41,614 nt of DNA, from assembly GCA_021730785.1 (NCBI GenBank), contig JAKFWF010000001.1, positions 1 through 41,614 of the forward strand, given 5' to 3'. This stretch comes from Hyphomicrobiaceae bacterium (GTDB taxonomy: Bacteria; Pseudomonadota; Alphaproteobacteria; Rhizobiales; Hyphomicrobiaceae). Below are positions 38,692-41,614 of the stretch, piece after piece (positions within the stretch are counted from its first letter, which is position 1; the number at the start of each line of letters is the position of its first letter). A program made the position numbers and the translations under genes. Under the pieces are notes generated by a model. The model searched no databases. It had not been told where the DNA came from and worked only from the letters and a program-made list of their open reading frames with translations.

Positions 38692-39957
38692 ATGTCAGCA
38701 GTGACAGCCAAGAGCCCCCGCTCAGCGATGGGCGCCCGCGCCTTCGACGTGGAGGCGATCCGTGGCGACTTCCCGATCCTGTTTCGCGAAATCCACGGCA
38801 AGCCGCTGGTCTATCTCGATAACGCTTCGTCGGCGCAGAAGCCGAAGGCCGTCATCGAGGCGATGGATCACGCGTTGCGCTTCGAATACGCCAACGTGCA
38901 TCGCGGCATCCACCATCTTTCGAACGCCACCACGCAGAAGTACGAGGATGCGCGCGAAACCACGCGCCGCTTCCTCAACGCGCGGGCACCGGAAGAGATC
39001 ATCTTTGCCAAGAACGCGACGGAAGCCGTCAACATCGTCGCCCAGAGCTGGGGCATGGCCAACATCAAGGCCGGCGACGAGATCATCCTGTCGATCATGG
39101 AGCACCACTCCAACATAGTGCCGTGGAATTTCCTGCGCGAGCGACTCGGCGCGGTGATCAAGTGGGCCCCGATCTCGGATACCGGCGAGTTCCTGCTCGA
39201 CCAGTTCGAGAAACTGCTGTCGCCGCGCACCAAGATGATCGCGCTGACCCACATGTCGAACGTCACCGGCACCCTCGTGCCGGTGGAGGACGTGTGCCGC
39301 ATGGCCAAGGCGCGCGGGATCCCGGTGTTCCTGGACGGCAGCCAGGCCGCAGTCCACCTGCCGGTCGACGTTCAGGCAATCGACTGCGACTTCTACTGTT
39401 TCACCGGTCACAAGGTATATGGGCCGTCCGGCATCGGCGTGCTCTATGGCCGCCGGGCACTGCTCGATGCCATGCCCCCGTTCCTGGGCGGCGGCTCGAT
39501 GATCGAAACAGTCACTGTTGATGGCATCACCTATGCGCCCTCGCCCAACCGCTTCGAAGCGGGCACGCCGCCGATCGTCGAAGCGATCGGGCTCGCAGCT
39601 GCCCTCAACTACATGATGCAGATCGGCCGTGCCGAGATCGCGGCCCATGAAGCCGAGATCGGCGCCTATGCGCACCAGCGGCTCGGCGAGTTGAACTGGT
39701 TGAGTTTGCACGGCACGGCGCCGGGCAAGGGCGCAATCCTGTCGTTCAACGTCGATGGGCTGCATCCCCATGACGTATCGACCATCATCGACCGCTCGGG
39801 CGTCGCCATCCGTGCCGGTCACCACTGCGCTCAGCCCCTGATGGAGCGGTTCGGCGTGCCGGCCATGTGCCGCGCTTCATTCGGCGTGTACAACACAAAA
39901 GCCGAGGTCGACGCACTGACCGAGGCGTTGATCAAGGCGCACGAGTTCTTCGTTTGA
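38692..39957 (+). CDS. sufS: cysteine desulfurase SufS (group II)
   Basis: PLP-dependent desulfurase that hands persulfide sulfur to a carrier and SufB (421 aa). It opens RGDFPILFREIHGKPLVYLD. The PLP lysine is K241 in TGHKVYGPSG, H139 lies in MEHHSNIVPW, and the catalytic cysteine is C379 in GHHCAQP on the short loop of group II enzymes. I choose ATG 38692, with AGAGAGGG upstream. No sufE or sufU gene is in the window, so its sulfur acceptor must be encoded elsewhere or be SufB itself. Confidence 0.96.
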   Translation: MSAVTAKSPRSAMGARAFDVEAIRGDFPILFREIHGKPLVYLDNASSAQKPKAVIEAMDHALRFEYANVHRGIHHLSNATTQKYEDARETTRRFLNARAPEEIIFAKNATEAVNIVAQSWGMANIKAGDEIILSIMEHHSNIVPWNFLRERLGAVIKWAPISDTGEFLLDQFEKLLSPRTKMIALTHMSNVTGTLVPVEDVCRMAKARGIPVFLDGSQAAVHLPVDVQAIDCDFYCFTGHKVYGPSGIGVLYGRRALLDAMPPFLGGGSMIETVTVDGITYAPSPNRFEAGTPPIVEAIGLAAALNYMMQIGRAEIAAHEAEIGAYAHQRLGELNWLSLHGTAPGKGAILSFNVDGLHPHDVSTIIDRSGVAIRAGHHCAQPLMERFGVPAMCRASFGVYNTKAEVDALTEALIKAHEFFV

Positions 39958-39983
39958 AACGAGAGTTGGTGTAGACTGCCGCC

Positions 39984-40433
39984 ATGGATGAGACCCAACA
40001 CGATCGCCTGGACTTGAGCAGTGCTGCCCACGCCGGCAGTACGCCCGAGATTCCGCAGCCGCCCGCCGCACCGTCGGTCGCGCAAGGTGGCACGCCGGTG
40101 CCTGGCTCGAAACTTTCGGCGGAGGAGCTCGAGCAGCTGACGGCGGACATCGTTGCCGCGCTCAAGACCGTGTATGACCCTGAAATTCCTTGCGATATCT
40201 ACGAACTCGGCCTGATCTACAAGATCGACATCGAGGATGACCGCAACGTTCTCGTCGACATGACGTTGACCGCGCCCGGCTGCCCGGTTGCCGGCGAAAT
40301 GCCGATCTGGGTCGAGAATGCGATCAATTCGGTGCCGGGTGTATCTGGCGCCAAGGCTAAAATCGTGTTCGATCCGCCATGGGACAAGAGCCGCATGAGC
40401 GACGAAGCCCGTCTCGCCCTCAACATGTTTTGA
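39984..40433 (+). CDS. sufT: SUF system maturation protein SufT (MIP18/DUF59)
   Basis: Small MIP18-family protein (149 aa) that helps mature iron-sulfur proteins. The conserved domain covers about residues 45-149, with TVYDPEIPCDIYELGLIYKI and the cysteine-containing LTAPGCPVAGEMP, then VFDPPWDKSRMSDEARLAL. The first 45 residues are a Pro/Ala-rich, probably disordered extension. It starts 26 bases after sufS and lies in the expected place for alphaproteobacterial suf operons. Confidence 0.95.
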   Translation: MDETQHDRLDLSSAAHAGSTPEIPQPPAAPSVAQGGTPVPGSKLSAEELEQLTADIVAALKTVYDPEIPCDIYELGLIYKIDIEDDRNVLVDMTLTAPGCPVAGEMPIWVENAINSVPGVSGAKAKIVFDPPWDKSRMSDEARLALNMF

Positions 40434-40530
40434 GGCCGTGGCCGCGTCCGCCGCTGGTGCCCCTCGCAATTCCGCCAAATCGCGCTATATTGATGCATCA
40501 GGGGCACGGCGCCTCGCTGGAACTAATGCA

Positions 40531-40914
40531 ATGGCATCTACACCTCGACTTCGCCCTAAAGTCATGACGCTCACCGATGCGGCGGCTGCCCGCGTGCAGG
40601 CCATCATGGCATCGAAGCCCGGCGTCGTCGGCTTGCGCATAGGCGTCAAGAAGGGTGGTTGCGCGGGCATGGAATACACCATGACCTGGGCCGAATCGCA
40701 GGAGCGCTTCGACGAGGTGGTCGAGGACAAGGGCGCCAAGGTGCTGATCGATCCCAAGGCCCTGCTTTATCTGCTCGGCACTGAGATGGACTATAAGACC
40801 GAGAAGCTGAAATCAGAGTTCGTGTTCAAGAACCCGAACCAGGTCAGCGCCTGCGGTTGCGGCGAGAGCGTGAACCTTGCTCCGGCCGCCAAGGACAAGC
40901 TCGAACCGGTGTGA
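40531..40914 (+). CDS. sufA: A-type Fe-S carrier SufA/IscA
   Basis: Carrier or insertion protein (127 aa) holding iron-sulfur clusters through three conserved cysteines: C44 in KKGGCAGMEY and C108 and C110 in SACGCGES. LRIGVKKGG and FVFKNPNQ are family-typical. I choose ATG 40531 because GGAA lies eight bases upstream; the frame is open from 40438, and M12 is a shorter option. The stop is followed after one base by the next start, indicating translational coupling. Confidence 0.94.
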   Translation: MASTPRLRPKVMTLTDAAAARVQAIMASKPGVVGLRIGVKKGGCAGMEYTMTWAESQERFDEVVEDKGAKVLIDPKALLYLLGTEMDYKTEKLKSEFVFKNPNQVSACGCGESVNLAPAAKDKLEPV

Positions 40915-40915
40915 C

Positions 40916-41293
40916 GTGGCGATCGACGAGGGCACAGCGGAGTTCCTGAAGGATACGCTGGCGCCCCTCGGCCGCATCACGGTGCGTCGCATGTTCGGCG
41001 GCGCCGGCATCTATGCGGACGGCGTGATCTTCGGATTGTTCCTGAGCGACGCGCTCTACCTCAAGGTCGACGCGGGCAGCATCCCGGCGTTCGAAGCCGA
41101 GGGCATGGCGCCGTTCGCCTACGAAACCAAGACCGGCACACGCAACATCATGTCTTACTGGCAGGCGCCCGACCGACTGTTCGACGAGCCCGACGAGTTT
41201 GTGGCCTGGGCGCGCCGGGCGCTGGCTGTATCGCACGCGACGCCTGCAACGAAGAAGAAGGTGCGAGGGAGGGCTGTAACCAACGTCGTGTAG
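40916..41293 (+). CDS. TfoX N-terminal domain protein
   Basis: A lone TfoX N-terminal domain (125 aa) with the hallmark ITVRRMFGGAGIYADGVIFG and YLKVD, followed by FAYETKTGTRNIMSYWQAP. The start is GTG 40916, one base after the sufA stop, so it is probably part of the suf operon. The name comes from a competence regulator, but single-domain copies are widespread and uncharacterised. The C-terminal tail is basic (ATKKKVRGR). Confidence 0.85.
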   Translation: MAIDEGTAEFLKDTLAPLGRITVRRMFGGAGIYADGVIFGLFLSDALYLKVDAGSIPAFEAEGMAPFAYETKTGTRNIMSYWQAPDRLFDEPDEFVAWARRALAVSHATPATKKKVRGRAVTNVV

Positions 41294-41548
41294 CGCCTGC
41301 CACTGACTGGAATTGAGCTCGCCCCGGTATTGCAGTGCGCCCTGACAACCGTCGGAATTTCCCTCAGTTTCGTGCGTGTCTCGAGCGCGAAGGGATTGTC
41401 GGTGTGGGGCAGGTGTGGACACTGCGGCGTGATAGTGCGCAGACTACAGGTGCTCTTGCAGCGACTTTGACTAATTCTTTCTGGCTTACTAGTGTTCCGT
41501 CACTGACTCTGGATTCCCATGGCTTGGCAAATCAGGCAAGCTGTGGGC

Positions 41549-41614
41549 ATGAAAACAGCGATCACAGTTACGGCGGAAGACCGGGCGCGGCTCGAGCGAG
41601 CGATTGCGGATCGC
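41549..41614 (+). mobile_element. start of an IS630-family transposase (truncated by window end)
   Basis: The last 22 codons begin MKTAITVTAEDRARLERA and then IADR, matching the N-terminal helix-turn-helix region of IS630-family transposases. The reading frame runs off the window. No terminal inverted repeat can be fixed because the right end is missing. The 255 bases before it (41294-41548) hold no gene that I can support, and are locally more AT-rich around 41465-41515. Confidence 0.6.

Overview
This is a high-GC stretch of a Gram-negative chromosome, almost certainly from an alphaproteobacterium (a Rhodospirillales/Reyranella-like relative is my guess; no 16S is present). The lineage call rests on a LexA operator of the alphaproteobacterial GAAC-N7-GAAC type, an ImuA-ImuB-DnaE2 mutasome, an AapJQMP amino-acid transporter, an IscR-led suf operon with an Irr-like iron box, and a dimeric isocitrate dehydrogenase of the eukaryote-like subfamily. 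The window is mostly housekeeping and metabolic genes. I see no tRNA, rRNA, CRISPR or prophage. The only mobile DNA is the start of an IS630-type transposase at the right edge.

Layout. 0-2 kb: a zinc-binding ZnuA behind a perfect Zur-like palindrome, convergent with a periplasmic L,D-transpeptidase. 2.2-8.1 kb: the SOS mutagenesis operon imuA-imuB-dnaE2, with a LexA box over its promoter. 8.1-11 kb: gamma-glutamyltransferase and a glycine-oxidase-like ThiO. 11-13.1 kb (minus): mobA-mobB, translationally coupled to a secreted subtilisin-like protein that has lost its catalytic residues. 13.2-15 kb: a DUF3297 protein, a cytochrome c'/cytochrome b561 pair, and a possible 31-residue CxxC membrane peptide. 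15-18 kb (minus): rpsD, a secreted protein with an Ala/Pro tail, and TrmJ carrying an extra N-terminal four-cysteine region. 18.2-21.4 kb: icd, an SDR whose catalytic Tyr is replaced by Phe, and thiL. 21.4-26.4 kb: an SDR + BKACE operon (minus), divergent from pta-GNAT-GMC oxidoreductase (plus). 26.5-31 kb: the amino-acid ABC transporter in the order aapP-J-Q-M, then a convergent alpha/beta hydrolase.

32-41.3 kb is the iron-sulfur assembly locus: iscR, a NifS/IscS-type desulfurase, sufB, sufC, sufD, sufS, sufT, sufA and a TfoX-domain gene. The desulfurases supply persulfide sulfur, SufBCD is the scaffold complex with SufC as its ATPase, SufA and SufT act in transfer or maturation, and IscR senses cluster status. 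The locus is split between sufB and sufC by an antisense lipoprotein gene and two small genes of unknown function. A candidate Irr iron-control element lies just downstream of a likely promoter ahead of iscR.

The items most worth following up are the degenerate subtilase coupled to mobAB, the N-terminal fusion on TrmJ, the foreign-looking interruption of the suf operon with a coiled-coil gene directly ahead of sufC, and several regulatory sites (Zur, LexA, Irr) that read directly from the sequence. I found nothing that I can defend as a wholly new multi-gene system.
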